Source: Parahaliea mediterranea
GTDB taxonomy: Bacteria > Pseudomonadota > Gammaproteobacteria > Pseudomonadales > Halieaceae
Reading direction: 5' to 3'
DNA length: 64,000 bases
Assembly: GCF_017255185.1 (NCBI RefSeq)
Contig: NZ_JAFKCZ010000012.1
Coordinates: forward strand, 62,001 to 126,000
In this document: piece after piece, positions 51,841 to 61,537 of the stretch
How positions within the stretch are numbered: position 1 is the first letter of the stretch
Layout of the letters: each line of letters starts with the position of its first letter
The notes under the pieces: model-generated
What the model saw: the letters and a program-made list of their open reading frames with translations, nothing else
Databases searched by the model: none
Told to the model about the DNA's origin: nothing
Program-made: the position numbers and the translations under genes

Positions 51841-53904
51841 ATGAACAATGCCCCGGAACTCACCCTGATCGCGGCCCTGCTGGCGGCCAGCCAGCCAGCG
51901 CTGGCGACGGAAGAAACACCACGGAACCCCGAGCACATCCTGGTCACCGCCACCCGCCTCGCCCAGGACGGATTGCCCACTCCCCTGTCCTATACCAGCA
52001 TCGACGACGAGGCGCTGGCCCTGACCGGACATGTGCACCCCAACGAAATCATGCAGCGGGTACCGGGCACCTGGATCAGTCGCGGCAACGGCCAGGAGAG
52101 CCTCACCGCCCTGCGCTCGCCGGTGCTGACCGGGGCCGGCGGCTGCGGTTCGTTCCTGATGGCGGCGGATGGCATCAGCCTGCGCGCGCCGGGATTCTGC
52201 AACGTGAACCAGCTGTTCGAGGCCAATACCGAACAAGCCGGCCGCATCGAGGTGATCAAGGGACCCGCCACCGCCCTCTACGGCACCAGCGCGATGCACG
52301 GCGTGATCAATGTGCTGTCCCCGGGGCCCGCCGAGGTACCCGAGCAGGAACTGTCCATGGAGGCCGGGCCCGACGACTACTACCGCGGCCGCTACCGCTA
52401 CAGCGGCCGCCACGGCGCCCACGGCTTCAGCCTGCGCGCCAACGGCACCACCGATGGCGGCTATCTCGACGACGCCGGCTACGACCAGCAGAAACTCAGC
52501 CTGCGCCACGATTACCAGGGCCCGCGGTGGCGCCTGCGCTCGGTGCTGGAAGGCAGCAACCTGAACCAGGAGACCGCGGGCTTCATCCAGGGTTACAAGG
52601 TCTACGAGGACGATGACCTGCGCACCACCAACCCCAATCCCGAGGCCTACCGTGACGCCTGGTCACTGCGCGCCTACAGCCAGGCATCCACTGAACTGGC
52701 CGGCGGCGCACAGCTGCAACTCACCCCCTACTACCGCAACAACGGCATGGCGTTCCTGCAGCATTTCCTGCCCTGGCAGGCGGTGGAGGAGAACGGCCAC
52801 GAAAGCCTGGGCCTGCGCGCCCTGCTGCGCGGCGAAGCCGGTGACAGCGACAACTGGCGGTGGATCGCCGGCGCCGAGGCCGAATACACCGAGGGCTGGC
52901 TCAAGGAGACCCAGGCCGAGCCCTTCAGCCCCAATCAACCCGCGGGCGTGCACTACGACTACACGGTGGACGCGCTCAACGCGGCCCTGTTCGGCCAACT
53001 GAGCTGGCAACCGGCGGCGCGCTGGACTCTCGATGGCGGCCTGCGCCTGGAGCACACCGGCTACGATTACGACAACCACACCGGTGACGGCCCCGCCTGC
53101 GGCACGGAAGCCAGCGCCTGCCGTTTCTACCGCCCCGCCGACCGCGACGACCGTTTCCAGGACTGGTCCCTGAACCTGGGGGCGAGCTACGAGTTCAGCC
53201 AGCGGCAGTACCTGTTCACCCGCTTCGCCAACGGCTTTCGCGCCCCGGAGACCGCGGAGCTGTACCGGCTACAGGCCGGGCAGCGGGTGGCCGACCTGGA
53301 TTCCGAGCAAATCGAAAACATTGAGCTGGGCATTCGCGGCGCGCTGGACAACGGCCTCGAGTACAGCCTGTCGCTGTACCACATGCACAAGGATGACGTG
53401 ATCTTCCAGGATGCCGACCGGCAGAACGTCAGCGGCGCCAGCACCCGCCACCGGGGCGCGGAATTGTCGCTGGACTACCGCCTGGGCGAGCAGTGGTACA
53501 CCGGCCTGGATTTCACCGTGGCCCGGCACACCTACGACGGCGACGCACCACTATTGGGCGTCGACGGGAATATCGACGGCAACGATATCGACACCGCCCC
53601 GCGGCGCTTCGGCAGCGCCCGCCTGGGCTGGCTGGGCGCGCGCGCGCGGGCGGAACTGGAGTGGGTGTACCTGGACGAATACTACCTGGAACCCACCAAC
53701 CGCTTCCGCTACGACGGCCACCAGCTGCTCAACCTTCGGGCCAGCACCGCGCTTGGCCGCGGGCTCTCGGCCGCGGTACGGGTGACCAACCTGCTCGATG
53801 AAGACTACGCCGAACGCGCCGACTTTGGTTTCGGCGAGTACCGCTACTTTGTCGGTCAGCCCCGCGGTGTCTACCTGGAGCTGAGCTACCTGATCGGCGG
53901 CTAG
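51841..53904 (+). CDS. TonB-dependent outer-membrane receptor
   Basis: A 687-residue TonB-dependent receptor. It has a signal peptide ending near ALATEE, the TonB-box-like EHILVTATRL and plug motifs IEVIKGPATALYGTSAMHGV. A cysteine pair in GGCGSFLMAADGISL...CNVNQ within the plug is unusual. The barrel contains RFANGFRAPETAELYRLQ and FNLRASTALG-like C-terminal strands and ends LELSYLIGG, without the common terminal phenylalanine. Ligand unknown; copper, cobalamin or siderophore cannot be separated by sequence here. Confidence 0.9.
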   Translation: MNNAPELTLIAALLAASQPALATEETPRNPEHILVTATRLAQDGLPTPLSYTSIDDEALALTGHVHPNEIMQRVPGTWISRGNGQESLTALRSPVLTGAGGCGSFLMAADGISLRAPGFCNVNQLFEANTEQAGRIEVIKGPATALYGTSAMHGVINVLSPGPAEVPEQELSMEAGPDDYYRGRYRYSGRHGAHGFSLRANGTTDGGYLDDAGYDQQKLSLRHDYQGPRWRLRSVLEGSNLNQETAGFIQGYKVYEDDDLRTTNPNPEAYRDAWSLRAYSQASTELAGGAQLQLTPYYRNNGMAFLQHFLPWQAVEENGHESLGLRALLRGEAGDSDNWRWIAGAEAEYTEGWLKETQAEPFSPNQPAGVHYDYTVDALNAALFGQLSWQPAARWTLDGGLRLEHTGYDYDNHTGDGPACGTEASACRFYRPADRDDRFQDWSLNLGASYEFSQRQYLFTRFANGFRAPETAELYRLQAGQRVADLDSEQIENIELGIRGALDNGLEYSLSLYHMHKDDVIFQDADRQNVSGASTRHRGAELSLDYRLGEQWYTGLDFTVARHTYDGDAPLLGVDGNIDGNDIDTAPRRFGSARLGWLGARARAELEWVYLDEYYLEPTNRFRYDGHQLLNLRASTALGRGLSAAVRVTNLLDEDYAERADFGFGEYRYFVGQPRGVYLELSYLIGG

Positions 53905-53913
53905 GCTGCCCGC

Positions 53914-54930
53914 CTAGCCCATGGCGCGGATGCCCACCGCCTCGCGCACTTTCGCCAGCAGCGGCGCGCTGTGTTCCCGCGCCCGCTCGGCGCCGCGCTT
54001 GAGCACCGACTCGATATAGCCCGGGTCCTCCATCAGCGCGTTGTAGCGCTCGCGGGCCGCGGCCAGTTCGTCGTTGACCAGCTCGAACAGCTGCTTCTTG
54101 GCCTCGCCCCAGGCGATACCGGCGGCGAACTCGGCGCGCATGCGCGCGGTTTCCTCCGCCGAGGCGAAGGCGGACCACACCTGGAAGACGGTGGAATCGT
54201 CCGGGTCCTTGGGCTCGCCCGGCTCCAGCAGGTTGGTCTTGATCTTGTTGATATGCTTGCGCAGCTGCTTTTCCGGCAGGAACAGGGGAATGGTGTTGTT
54301 GTAGCTCTTGCTCATCTTGCGCCCGTCGAGGCCCTGCAACACGGCCACGTTATCGTCGACCACGGCCTCGGGCAGGGTGAACAGCTCGGCGTAATTGTGG
54401 TTGAAACGCTGGGCGATATCCCGCGCCATTTCCAGGTGCTGGATCTGGTCCCGGCCCACCGGCACCTGGTGCGCGTTGAACATGAGAATGTCCGCCGCCA
54501 TCAGCACCGGGTAGTTGAACAGGCCCATGGTAACGCCAAAGTCGGGGTCCTCCCCCGCTTCCTCGTTCACTTGCACCGCCGCCTTGTAGGCGTGGGCCCT
54601 GTTCATCAGGCCCTTGGCGGCACTACAGCACAGTACCCAGGTGAGTTCGGTGATCTCGGGAATGTCCGACTGACGGTAGAAAACCGCCTGCTCGGTATCG
54701 AGCCCCAGGGCCAGCCAGGTGGCGGCGATTTCCCGGCTGGAGCTGGCCACATGCTCCGGATCCTGGCACTTGATCAGGGCATGGTAATCCGCCAGGAAAA
54801 AAAACGAATCGCTGCTGGTGTCGCGCGAGGCGGCAATCGCCGGGCGAATGGCGCCGACGTAGTTGCCCAGGTGGGGAGTGCCGGTGGTGGTGATACCGGT
54901 CAGGACGCGTTTTTTGGCCGGGGTGCTCAT
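53914..54930 (-). CDS. trpS: Tryptophanyl-tRNA synthetase
   Basis: A 338-residue class I aminoacyl-tRNA synthetase. The HIGH-like motif is [13 protein letters not shown] near the N-terminus and the KMSKS motif is [12 protein letters not shown]. The [20 protein letters not shown] segment is TrpRS-specific. It charges tRNA-Trp. Its ATG follows a short noncoding gap after the queuosine-tRNA mannosyltransferase homologue, two tRNA-related genes in a row on the same strand. Confidence 0.95.
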   Translation of the reverse strand: MSTPAKKRVLTGITTTGTPHLGNYVGAIRPAIAASRDTSSDSFFFLADYHALIKCQDPEHVASSSREIAATWLALGLDTEQAVFYRQSDIPEITELTWVLCCSAAKGLMNRAHAYKAAVQVNEEAGEDPDFGVTMGLFNYPVLMAADILMFNAHQVPVGRDQIQHLEMARDIAQRFNHNYAELFTLPEAVVDDNVAVLQGLDGRKMSKSYNNTIPLFLPEKQLRKHINKIKTNLLEPGEPKDPDDSTVFQVWSAFASAEETARMRAEFAAGIAWGEAKKQLFELVNDELAAARERYNALMEDPGYIESVLKRGAERAREHSAPLLAKVREAVGIRAMG

Positions 54931-55013
54931 AGCGGGACATGCTCGTAAAAAGCGGCAATTCTAGCGGGATTCGCCGCCCGCGGCTATCCCGCCCGACTTC
55001 GCCCCGGCCGCGA

Positions 55014-56141
55014 TCAGCCTGAACGGCTGGCGAGCTGTTGCAGGATCGCGCGATAGCGCGGCGCCAGCTTCTCGAGGCTATAGTCCGACACCGACGGGCC
55101 GGCGACATCTCCCCGGCGCCACGCGGCGGCCAGGTCCAGCAGGCGCTCACAGGCCGCGTCCGCCTCGCGCCCGGGGTCGTCCGGCCGGGAATCGTACAGA
55201 AACTCCGCGGGGTACAATTCCGGGTACGCCAGGCGCGCGGGCAGCACCGGCACGCAGCCCCGGGCCACCGCCTCCATCACCGCGACACCCTGGAATTCGT
55301 GCAGGGCGGTGCCCAGCACCATGTCGGCCTCCTCCAGCAGGCGGTGGTAATCCGCCACCCGCTGTAACCAGCCGAAGTGCACCAGCCGGTGACGGTATTG
55401 CTCGCGGATGCGCCCAAACACCGCGGGCAAGCGGCGAAACTCCTGGCCCACCAGTGCCAGCTGGTAGTCCAGGCCGCTCCCCTCCAGGCGCGACAGGATT
55501 CGCTCCAGCCCCTCCCCGCCCTTGTCGTATTCCAGCCGCCCCGGCCACAGCAGGCGCAGCGGGCGCGCGCCAACGGCCGGGACCGGCGGCCAACAACTCT
55601 CGCCCGCCGCCGCGTCGTCCCCCGGCAACAGGGGCACGGGCAGCACGGCGCTGCGCCGGGCGAGATGATCCACCGCCTCCCGCGGCGCATAATCCGGCAG
55701 CCGCGCCAGCAGCGCGTCCACGCCGCGCAGGAAGCTGTCGCGATTGTAGGCGCTGTTGAAGGCCAGGCGATCCGCCGCGAGCGCGCCGTAGAGGCTGACC
55801 ATCTGCGCCTCCAGCAAGCCGTGGCGACCACTGCCCTCGGGGTAGGCGAACTGGTTTTCGTGGAAGTACAACAGGGTCGGCACCGCGGCCAGGCTCGGCA
55901 CCAGGCCGCGCAGGGTGGCCAGGTCGACCATGGAAGTGGCCACCACGAGATCGGGCCGGCATTCGAGCCGCTCCCGCTCGCGCAGGGCCCAGTACAGGGG
56001 GTTGCCGCGCACCCGCCAGCTGAAGTGGCGCGGCGGCAGAGCCAAACCGCGCCACTCCCAGTCCGGCAACATCTTCGACAGGCCCCGCCGCCAGTAGCGG
56101 TGGCTGCCGGCGTCGTAGGCGGACAGTAGCAGTACCCGCAC
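55014..56141 (-). CDS. tRNA-queuosine alpha-mannosyltransferase-like glycosyltransferase (DUF3524)
   Basis: A 375-residue GT4-type glycosyltransferase with an N-terminal DUF3524 domain (LLLSAYDAGSHRYWRRGL, LPPRHFSWRVRGNPLYWALR, LYFHENQFAYP). Its C-terminal half carries LWPGRLEYDKGGEGLERIL and ALHEFQGVAVMEAV. The domain is shared with human QTMAN/GTDC1, which mannosylates queuosine in tRNA-Asp, so a tRNA or related modification is plausible but untested for bacterial forms. It begins at GTG four bases after the stop of the M18 peptidase gene, suggesting coupling. Confidence 0.8.
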   Translation of the reverse strand: MRVLLLSAYDAGSHRYWRRGLSKMLPDWEWRGLALPPRHFSWRVRGNPLYWALRERERLECRPDLVVATSMVDLATLRGLVPSLAAVPTLLYFHENQFAYPEGSGRHGLLEAQMVSLYGALAADRLAFNSAYNRDSFLRGVDALLARLPDYAPREAVDHLARRSAVLPVPLLPGDDAAAGESCWPPVPAVGARPLRLLWPGRLEYDKGGEGLERILSRLEGSGLDYQLALVGQEFRRLPAVFGRIREQYRHRLVHFGWLQRVADYHRLLEEADMVLGTALHEFQGVAVMEAVARGCVPVLPARLAYPELYPAEFLYDSRPDDPGREADAACERLLDLAAAWRRGDVAGPSVSDYSLEKLAPRYRAILQQLASRSG

Positions 56142-56145
56142 CGGA

Positions 56146-57462
56146 TCAGGCGGGGAACAGCGGCCCGTCGACGTCGTAGAAGCGCCGCAGCACGCGGCTC
56201 AAGTCCCAGGCATCGCGGCTGCCGGCCAGCTCGCGGATGGAGTGCATGCCGAAGGTCGGTACGCCGATATCGAGTGTCCGTATACCGGTACCGCCGGCGG
56301 TAATCGGGCCGATGGTGCTGCCGCAGGCCATATCGGTGCGCACTACGAAGGCCTGTACCGGCACCTCCTCCTCCCGCGCCAGCAGACGGTACAGCCCCGC
56401 GGTCTGGCTGTTGGTGGCATAGCGCTGGTTGGCGTTGATCTTGATTACCGGACCCGCGTTGAGCCGGGGGCCGTGGTTGTCGTCGTGGCGGTCGGCGTAG
56501 TTGGGGTGAATGCCGTGGGCATTGTCGGCGGAGATCATCATCGAGCGATCGGTGAGCCCGGCGTAGGCGGTTTCATCGCCGCTGATACGCCGCAGTACGG
56601 AGCTCAGGAAGGGCCCCTGGGCGCCGGCGGCCGACAGGCTACCCACCTCTTCGTGGTCGTTGCACACCAGCAGCGCGCTCTGCTCGCCGCCGGCGGCGAG
56701 CAAGGCTTCCAGGCCGGTAAAACAGCTGAGCAGGTTGTCGAGCCGGGCCCCGGCGATGAACCCGCCCTCCAGGCCCAACTCCGCCGCCGGCTGGGTATCG
56801 TAGAAGCACAGTTCGTAATCCAGCACCCGCGCCACGTCGATGCCCGGGTGCTCGGCGCGCAGGCGCTCCGCCAGCAGCTCGCGGAAATCCGGAGCCTTGT
56901 CGCCCTGGAGCTGGGTCAGCACCGGCAGGATATCGGTCTGGGGGTTGATACTGCGGTTCTGGTTCACCTCCCGATCCAGGTGGATCGCCAGGCTCGGGAT
57001 GGTGGCGATGGCGCGCCGGAAGTCGACCAGCGCCGAGCGCATCGCCCCGCCGCCATCGGCGTAGGTGACCCGCCCCGCCAGGGACAGATCGCGGTCGAAC
57101 CAGGGGTTGAGCAATACCCCCCCGTATACCTCGACCCCGAGCTGGAAGTAGCCCTGGCGCAGCTTCTCCGGTTGCGGCTTGACCATCAGGCAGGGGCTGT
57201 CGGTATGGGCACCGACCATGCGCATGCCCTGCTCCGGCCCGGCGGCACTGCCGAGGTTGAAGGCGATAATCGAGCTGCCGTTGCGCGTCAGGTAGTACTT
57301 GCCCCCGGGCTCCAGACGCCAGGCCTGGTCCTCCCTGAGGGCCCGAAATCCGGCGGCCGCGAGGCGCTCGGCCATGACCTGCACGGCGTGAAAAGGGGTA
57401 GTGGCGCGGGCGAGGAAATCGCACAGCGCGCGATTGAACTGGGCGTTGTCGGGCAGCGGCAT
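56146..57462 (-). CDS. M18-family aspartyl/lysyl aminopeptidase
   Basis: A 438-residue metallo-aminopeptidase of family M18 (PepC/ApeB-like). Metal ligands lie in [21 protein letters not shown]-like [12 protein letters not shown] and [11 protein letters not shown], with the late ACGSTIGPI signature. Such enzymes are cytoplasmic multimers removing N-terminal residues from peptides. The ATG at 57462 gives the canonical N-terminus ([19 protein letters not shown]). Confidence 0.93.
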   Translation of the reverse strand: MPLPDNAQFNRALCDFLARATTPFHAVQVMAERLAAAGFRALREDQAWRLEPGGKYYLTRNGSSIIAFNLGSAAGPEQGMRMVGAHTDSPCLMVKPQPEKLRQGYFQLGVEVYGGVLLNPWFDRDLSLAGRVTYADGGGAMRSALVDFRRAIATIPSLAIHLDREVNQNRSINPQTDILPVLTQLQGDKAPDFRELLAERLRAEHPGIDVARVLDYELCFYDTQPAAELGLEGGFIAGARLDNLLSCFTGLEALLAAGGEQSALLVCNDHEEVGSLSAAGAQGPFLSSVLRRISGDETAYAGLTDRSMMISADNAHGIHPNYADRHDDNHGPRLNAGPVIKINANQRYATNSQTAGLYRLLAREEEVPVQAFVVRTDMACGSTIGPITAGGTGIRTLDIGVPTFGMHSIRELAGSRDAWDLSRVLRRFYDVDGPLFPA

Positions 57463-57515
57463 GACCTGCGGTACCTGCTTGGCGATGCGAAGCCCGCTAG
57501 GGTAGTGGCGCGGGC

Positions 57516-58106
57516 TCAGCGACGCAAGTCGTTAACCGCTCCCTTGAGCAGGCCCTTTTGCACCGCGGGGCTCCACTGCCCGTCCCCCACCACCGCCGCC
57601 ACGCCCAGGCCGTTGACCAGGGACGACAGCAGCCGATAGGCATTGACGGGCGACACCCCCTTTTTCAGCTGGCCGGCCCGCTGGGCCTGGCGCAATAGGC
57701 GCACACCCTCGGCCTGCTGGGTGGCCTGGCGTTCGGCGATAATCGCCTGGACGTCGTCCGATTGCCCCGCCAGGGTCACGAAAGCCAGCCGTACCCGCCA
57801 CTCGTCCACCAACTCGTCATTTACCGGCAGCAGGGCAGCCAGGCGGGCGTGTAGCAGGTCGAGGCCCTCGTGGCCGCTGTCTTCATCGGGCAAGCGCTCC
57901 TCGCACTGGTCCTCGACGAAATTCAGCGCCGCCAGCAGCAGCTCGTCCTTGTCGGCGAAATAGTGCTGCACCATGCCCTTGGTACAGCCGTGGTGCGCGG
58001 CAACGGTGCGCAGAGTCGTGTGCTCCAGTCCGGCTTCCGCCACCACCTGCGCTACGGTTGCCGAGAGCTGAAGCCTTTGTTCGTCGTGATCAACTATCTT
58101 TGGCAT
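57516..58106 (-). CDS. TetR-family transcriptional regulator (BetI-like)
   Basis: A 196-residue TetR regulator with the helix-turn-helix [31 protein letters not shown] and a C-terminal BetI-type ligand domain. The ATG at 58106 (MPKIVDHDE) gives the family N-terminus; the frame continues 18 codons upstream to a GTG but without support. No obvious target gene is adjacent; the region upstream (58107-58224) may hold its own operator, though no clear palindrome was found. Confidence 0.85.
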   Translation of the reverse strand: MPKIVDHDEQRLQLSATVAQVVAEAGLEHTTLRTVAAHHGCTKGMVQHYFADKDELLLAALNFVEDQCEERLPDEDSGHEGLDLLHARLAALLPVNDELVDEWRVRLAFVTLAGQSDDVQAIIAERQATQQAEGVRLLRQAQRAGQLKKGVSPVNAYRLLSSLVNGLGVAAVVGDGQWSPAVQKGLLKGAVNDLRR

Positions 58107-58224
58107 GGCAACAACCCTCCCGGGGATACCATTGCAGCTCGAAAGATCTTTTACACCCACCTACAGTCATACACCCAATACAGAGTGTAGCAAAGGCCAG
58201 AAATGTTGCAGGCAAGTTTTTTAA

Positions 58225-59019
58225 CTAGGCGATCCAGATGGCATAAAGAAGGAGGGAAAGGATAACCCTGTAGTATACGAAGGGCATCAACCCTATCCGC
58301 TCAAGCAAGCCCAGGAATACCCGGATACAGGCATAGGCGGTGATACCTGCCACCAGGCTGGCGACCCCGAGCCAGAACCAGTCCACCGGGGACGGGGCCT
58401 CCAGCAGATCGAGGGTTTTCAGCAAGCCCGCACCGGCGATTACCGGAATGGACATCAGGAAGGAAAAGCGGGCGGCATCGGGCCGCGACAGCCCCAGTAG
58501 CACCGCCGCGGTAATGGTGACCCCCGAACGGGACACACCGGGCACCAGAGCCACGGCCTGGGCCAGCCCCACCAGCAATGCCAGGCGCCAGGTGAGCTGC
58601 ACGCTGTTCGCCGGCGCACGCCACTCCGCCAACCCCAACAGGAGACCGAATACCAGCGTGGTGGTGGCGATCACGGGCAGGGAGCGCAGATGGCTTTCGA
58701 TGAAGTCGTCGCCGGCGAAACCAAACAGCACCGCGGGCACGGTCGCCAAGGCCAGCAATACCACCAGGCGCCGCTGCGCCGCCGACGCCTCCGGCGCGCC
58801 CATGCCAAGGCACCCCCCGGCCATGGCCATCAGATCGCGTCGGTAAAAAATCACCACCGCCGCCAGGGTGCCAACATGCACCGCGACATCGAAGGCCAGC
58901 CCCTGGTCCGGCCAGCCCAGCACCAGCGACGGAATCACCAGGTGGGCGGAACTGGAAATGGGCAAAAACTCCGTCAGGCCCTGCAGAAGGGCAAGAACCA
59001 GCGCCTGTAAGGGTTCCAT
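58225..59019 (-). CDS. uppP: Undecaprenyl-diphosphatase
   Basis: A 264-residue membrane protein of the BacA/UppP family that recycles undecaprenyl diphosphate for peptidoglycan synthesis. Its signatures are LQGLTEFLPISSSAHLVI near the N-terminus and VPGVSRSGVTI in the C-terminal half. Eight hydrophobic helices are evident. The ATG at 59019 overlaps the tsaB stop TGA by one base, which argues for coupled translation. Confidence 0.93.
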   Translation of the reverse strand: MEPLQALVLALLQGLTEFLPISSSAHLVIPSLVLGWPDQGLAFDVAVHVGTLAAVVIFYRRDLMAMAGGCLGMGAPEASAAQRRLVVLLALATVPAVLFGFAGDDFIESHLRSLPVIATTTLVFGLLLGLAEWRAPANSVQLTWRLALLVGLAQAVALVPGVSRSGVTITAAVLLGLSRPDAARFSFLMSIPVIAGAGLLKTLDLLEAPSPVDWFWLGVASLVAGITAYACIRVFLGLLERIGLMPFVYYRVILSLLLYAIWIA

Positions 59020-59729
59020 CAATCCGGCCGTCCCTGTTGTGGTATTTTTTTCCAGGTAATTTCATCGCGCACGTAGACCGGGCGCACCGCATCCGCCCGC
59101 AGCACGCGGCCCGCCTCCCAGGCCCGCCCGGCAGCCGGCAACAGATCGCGGGCCCGGGGCAGCAGGTCGGGATACGCCGCGCCAATACGCGCCGCCAGGT
59201 CCGCCGGCAATGCCTCCCGGTGCACCAGGCCGGAGCCCACCACCACCAATTCCCGGGACGCCTCGCCGACGGCGCAGGCGTGCGGGGGCGCCACCCGTGG
59301 CCCCTCGACCAGCTCTATGTGCTCGCCGCTCACACGGCACAGGCTCCAATACAGCTCGCCGATCTGCGCATCCAGGGTGCTCAACAGCAAATCGCCGTCT
59401 CCCGCCAGGCCCTCCCGCAGTGCGGTGTAGGCCTGGGCGGTGAGCGTGCTCACCGGAATCGCCGGCAACGAAGCGGCGAAACACAAACCCTGCACCGCGC
59501 TGGCGCAGACGCGCAAACCGGTGAACGAGCCGGGACCCTCGCCGTATACCACCGCGTCGACACCCTGCTCGCGCAAGCGGCCGTGGGGCAGCAGCTCCCG
59601 CAACATGCCAAACAACCGCTGGCTGTGTTGTCGTGGAACGATCTCGTGACACTCGCTCAGTTCGCCGTCACGCAGCAAGGCCAGGGAGCAGGCGTCGGTG
59701 GAAGTATCTATAGCGAGGAAGTTGGCCAT
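59019..59729 (-). CDS. tsaB: tRNA t6A biosynthesis protein TsaB
   Basis: A 236-residue ASKHA-fold protein (FLAIDTSTDACSLALLRDG, GEGPGSFTGLRVCASAVQGL) that partners TsaD, TsaE and TsaC in threonylcarbamoyl-adenosine formation at position 37 of ANN-decoding tRNAs. The ATG at 59729 (MANFLAI) is the family start although the frame remains open a further 100 codons. It is followed by the overlapping uppP gene, and faces mobA across 124 bases. Confidence 0.93.
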   Translation of the reverse strand: MANFLAIDTSTDACSLALLRDGELSECHEIVPRQHSQRLFGMLRELLPHGRLREQGVDAVVYGEGPGSFTGLRVCASAVQGLCFAASLPAIPVSTLTAQAYTALREGLAGDGDLLLSTLDAQIGELYWSLCRVSGEHIELVEGPRVAPPHACAVGEASRELVVVGSGLVHREALPADLAARIGAAYPDLLPRARDLLPAAGRAWEAGRVLRADAVRPVYVRDEITWKKIPQQGRPD

Positions 59730-59853
59730 GCGCTGGTGTTCCGTAAAAAATTCGGGCAAGCGCCCTCCCGGCGGGTTGCCAGATTGTCCGTGGCGCGGGA
59801 TTCTGGGATTATCCCACAGGCACATCCAGTGAAGAAGTGGCGGCGAGATTACC

Positions 59854-60441
59854 GTGGCGGTTATGCAATTTTCAAATACCCCTGGCATTACCGGCCTGGT
59901 CCTGGCCGGCGGCGCGGGCCGCCGTGTCGGCGGGCGCGACAAGGGCATGCTGCCCTGGCACGGCACGCCACTGGCGGAACATGTGTGCCACCGGCTCCGC
60001 CCCCAAGTCGAGGAACTGTGGATCAGCTGCAATCGCAATACCGATTTTTACGCCCGCCTCTCGGATCGCGTGTTCAAGGACGACCTGCCTGGCTTCGAAG
60101 GCCCACTGGCCGGTATCGCCACCGCCGCGCCCAAGCTTACCACTCCACTGCTGTTGGTTTGCGCCTGCGATACCCCCCGCGTCCCGGTTGACCTGGCGTC
60201 GCGCCTCAGCGCGCCGATGCAAAACCCCGCCCTGCAACTGTGCGTGGCCTTCGACGGCGAACGCGAGCAATACCTCGCCGCCGTCCTGCGCCGCGAGGCG
60301 CTGCCGGCCCTGCGTGATTACCTGGCGCGCGGGGAACGTTCGGTGCGCGGCTGGTATGCGACCCTGCGTCGTGAGCGCGTCGATTTTTCCGACCAAGAGG
60401 GCTGTTTTGACAATATCAACCGGATCGCCCCCGACAACTGA
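59854..60441 (+). CDS. mobA: Molybdenum cofactor guanylyltransferase
   Basis: A 195-residue MobA homologue with the nucleotide-binding signature LVLAGGAGRRVGGRDKGML and the FEGPLAGIATA and CACDTP motifs. It links GMP to molybdopterin to form the guanine dinucleotide cofactor. The start is GTG 59854 or the ATG three codons later (59863); neither has a strong ribosome site. It is followed by a REP-type repeat cluster and a terminator. Confidence 0.92.
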   Translation: MAVMQFSNTPGITGLVLAGGAGRRVGGRDKGMLPWHGTPLAEHVCHRLRPQVEELWISCNRNTDFYARLSDRVFKDDLPGFEGPLAGIATAAPKLTTPLLLVCACDTPRVPVDLASRLSAPMQNPALQLCVAFDGEREQYLAAVLRREALPALRDYLARGERSVRGWYATLRRERVDFSDQEGCFDNINRIAPDN

Positions 60442-60485
60442 ATGGTTGAGGCAGTCGCGGGCTACACGGGCCCTTGTTAAAAAGC

Positions 60486-60653
60486 GGCGGAATGAATTCC
60501 GCCCTACAGGGGAGCGGCGCCGTATAACGTGCAGGGATCGAGAGGCGAGGCACCGCGCGACCGTGCACGGAATCGGAGGGGCGAGGCACCGCGTACCGTG
60601 TATGGGGCGAGGGCGAGGCGCCGCATACCGTGTAGGGTCGAATTCATTCGACC
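60486..60653. repeat. Inverted REP pair with intervening degenerate repeats (BIME-like)
   Basis: The left element (60486-60507, minus orientation) is GTAG plus the palindrome GGCGGAAT-TC-ATTCCGCC. The right element (60632-60653, plus orientation) is GTAG plus GGTCGAAT-TC-ATTCGACC. Both share the GTAG head, an eight-base stem and a two-base loop. Between them lie about four imperfect copies of a roughly 30-36-base unit containing GAGGCRCCGC and a CGTGYA(G/C/T)GG step. It lies between convergent mobA and the algP-like gene. Confidence 0.75.
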
Positions 60654-60655
60654 AA

Positions 60656-60685
60656 AAAAAACGCCGGCAAATCGCCGGCGTTTTT
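60656..60685. terminator. Bidirectional rho-independent terminator
   Basis: ACGCCGGC and GCCGGCGT form the stem around a five-base loop, extended by A and T runs on either side. It ends 21 bases before the algP-like stop and follows the REP cluster, so it can serve both convergent genes. Confidence 0.85.
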
Positions 60686-60706
60686 GCCACGGTTAAAAGC
60701 CCAATG

Positions 60707-61537
60707 TCAGGAAGCGCGAGCCGCCGATTTCCTCGGGCTCGCCTTGCGCCGGGTGGCCGCCTTGCGTGCGGTGGTTTTCCTCGCGGGAGCCTTCCTGGTG
60801 GCGGTCTTCTTCGCCGCGGCTTTCTTTCTGGCCGGCGACTTGCGCGCCGTGGCTTTTTTCGGTGCCGCTTTCCGGGTTGCGGCTTGCTTCGGCGCGGCCT
60901 TTTTGCGCGCGGTAGTTTTCTTGCGTTTGGCCTTTGCCGCTTTTTTCTTCTCCGCCGCCTTTAATTTGGCCGCGGCCTTCTTCTCCACTGCCTTCAACTG
61001 GCGTTCCAGCTTCTTCTCCAGTGTGGAGAGTTTCTTGGCGTCGGCCTTGGCGCGGGTTTTCGCCCAGCGCGCGGCGTGCTTGGCCAGCGCCGCCGCCTTA
61101 TCTGCTTCCGCCTTGGCGGCGAGTTCGACTTTCTTCGCCGCCAGCTTTTCCTTGGCCGCGACCTGCGCCGCCTTCAGCTTGGCGTCCTCGACCAATTCCT
61201 TCACGCGCGCACGAGCCGCAGCAATGCGCTCACGCACGGCTTTAATGCGCGCCGACGCCTTGGACGAGGCATTGGTCGCCGCGCGAGTAGCGCGCTTGTC
61301 CGCCTTGGCCCGTGCCGCCGCGGCGCGTTTGCGCGCATCGGCCAGGGCTTTCTGCTCTGACGCCAGGCTTTTCTGAAGTTTTTCCAGGGCCTCGCTAGCG
61401 CGTTTAAGCGCCGGCGTCATCGCGCTCGCGCTTGCAGCTTTCCTCCTCGGTGCTTTTTTTGCGGCGGTTTTTCGTGCCGGTGCCCGACGAGTCGTTCTCT
61501 TTGATTTAGCTGCCGCTGTCTTTTTAGCAGTTGCCAT
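60707..61537 (-). CDS. AlgP/AlgR3-like lysine- and alanine-rich histone H1-like protein
   Basis: A 276-residue, extremely basic, low-complexity protein made of KKAAARK-type and KAxARK repeats. The central region (about residues 35-200) is helical and alanine/lysine-rich (LEKLQKSLASEQKALADARK), and the C-terminal tail is repetitive (KAPARKTTARKA). It resembles P. aeruginosa AlgP, a DNA-binding regulator of alginate genes. The ATG at 61537 (MATAKKTAAAKS) has GGAG about nine bases before it. Repeats of this type vary in length between strains. Confidence 0.8.
   Translation of the reverse strand: MATAKKTAAAKSKRTTRRAPARKTAAKKAPRRKAASASAMTPALKRASEALEKLQKSLASEQKALADARKRAAAARAKADKRATRAATNASSKASARIKAVRERIAAARARVKELVEDAKLKAAQVAAKEKLAAKKVELAAKAEADKAAALAKHAARWAKTRAKADAKKLSTLEKKLERQLKAVEKKAAAKLKAAEKKKAAKAKRKKTTARKKAAPKQAATRKAAPKKATARKSPARKKAAAKKTATRKAPARKTTARKAATRRKASPRKSAARAS

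Noticed and set aside
60510-60631. CRISPR-like array between the REP elements
   Set aside because: Units are diverged and contiguous, there are no unique spacers of constant length and no cas genes; it fits a REP/BIME cluster better.
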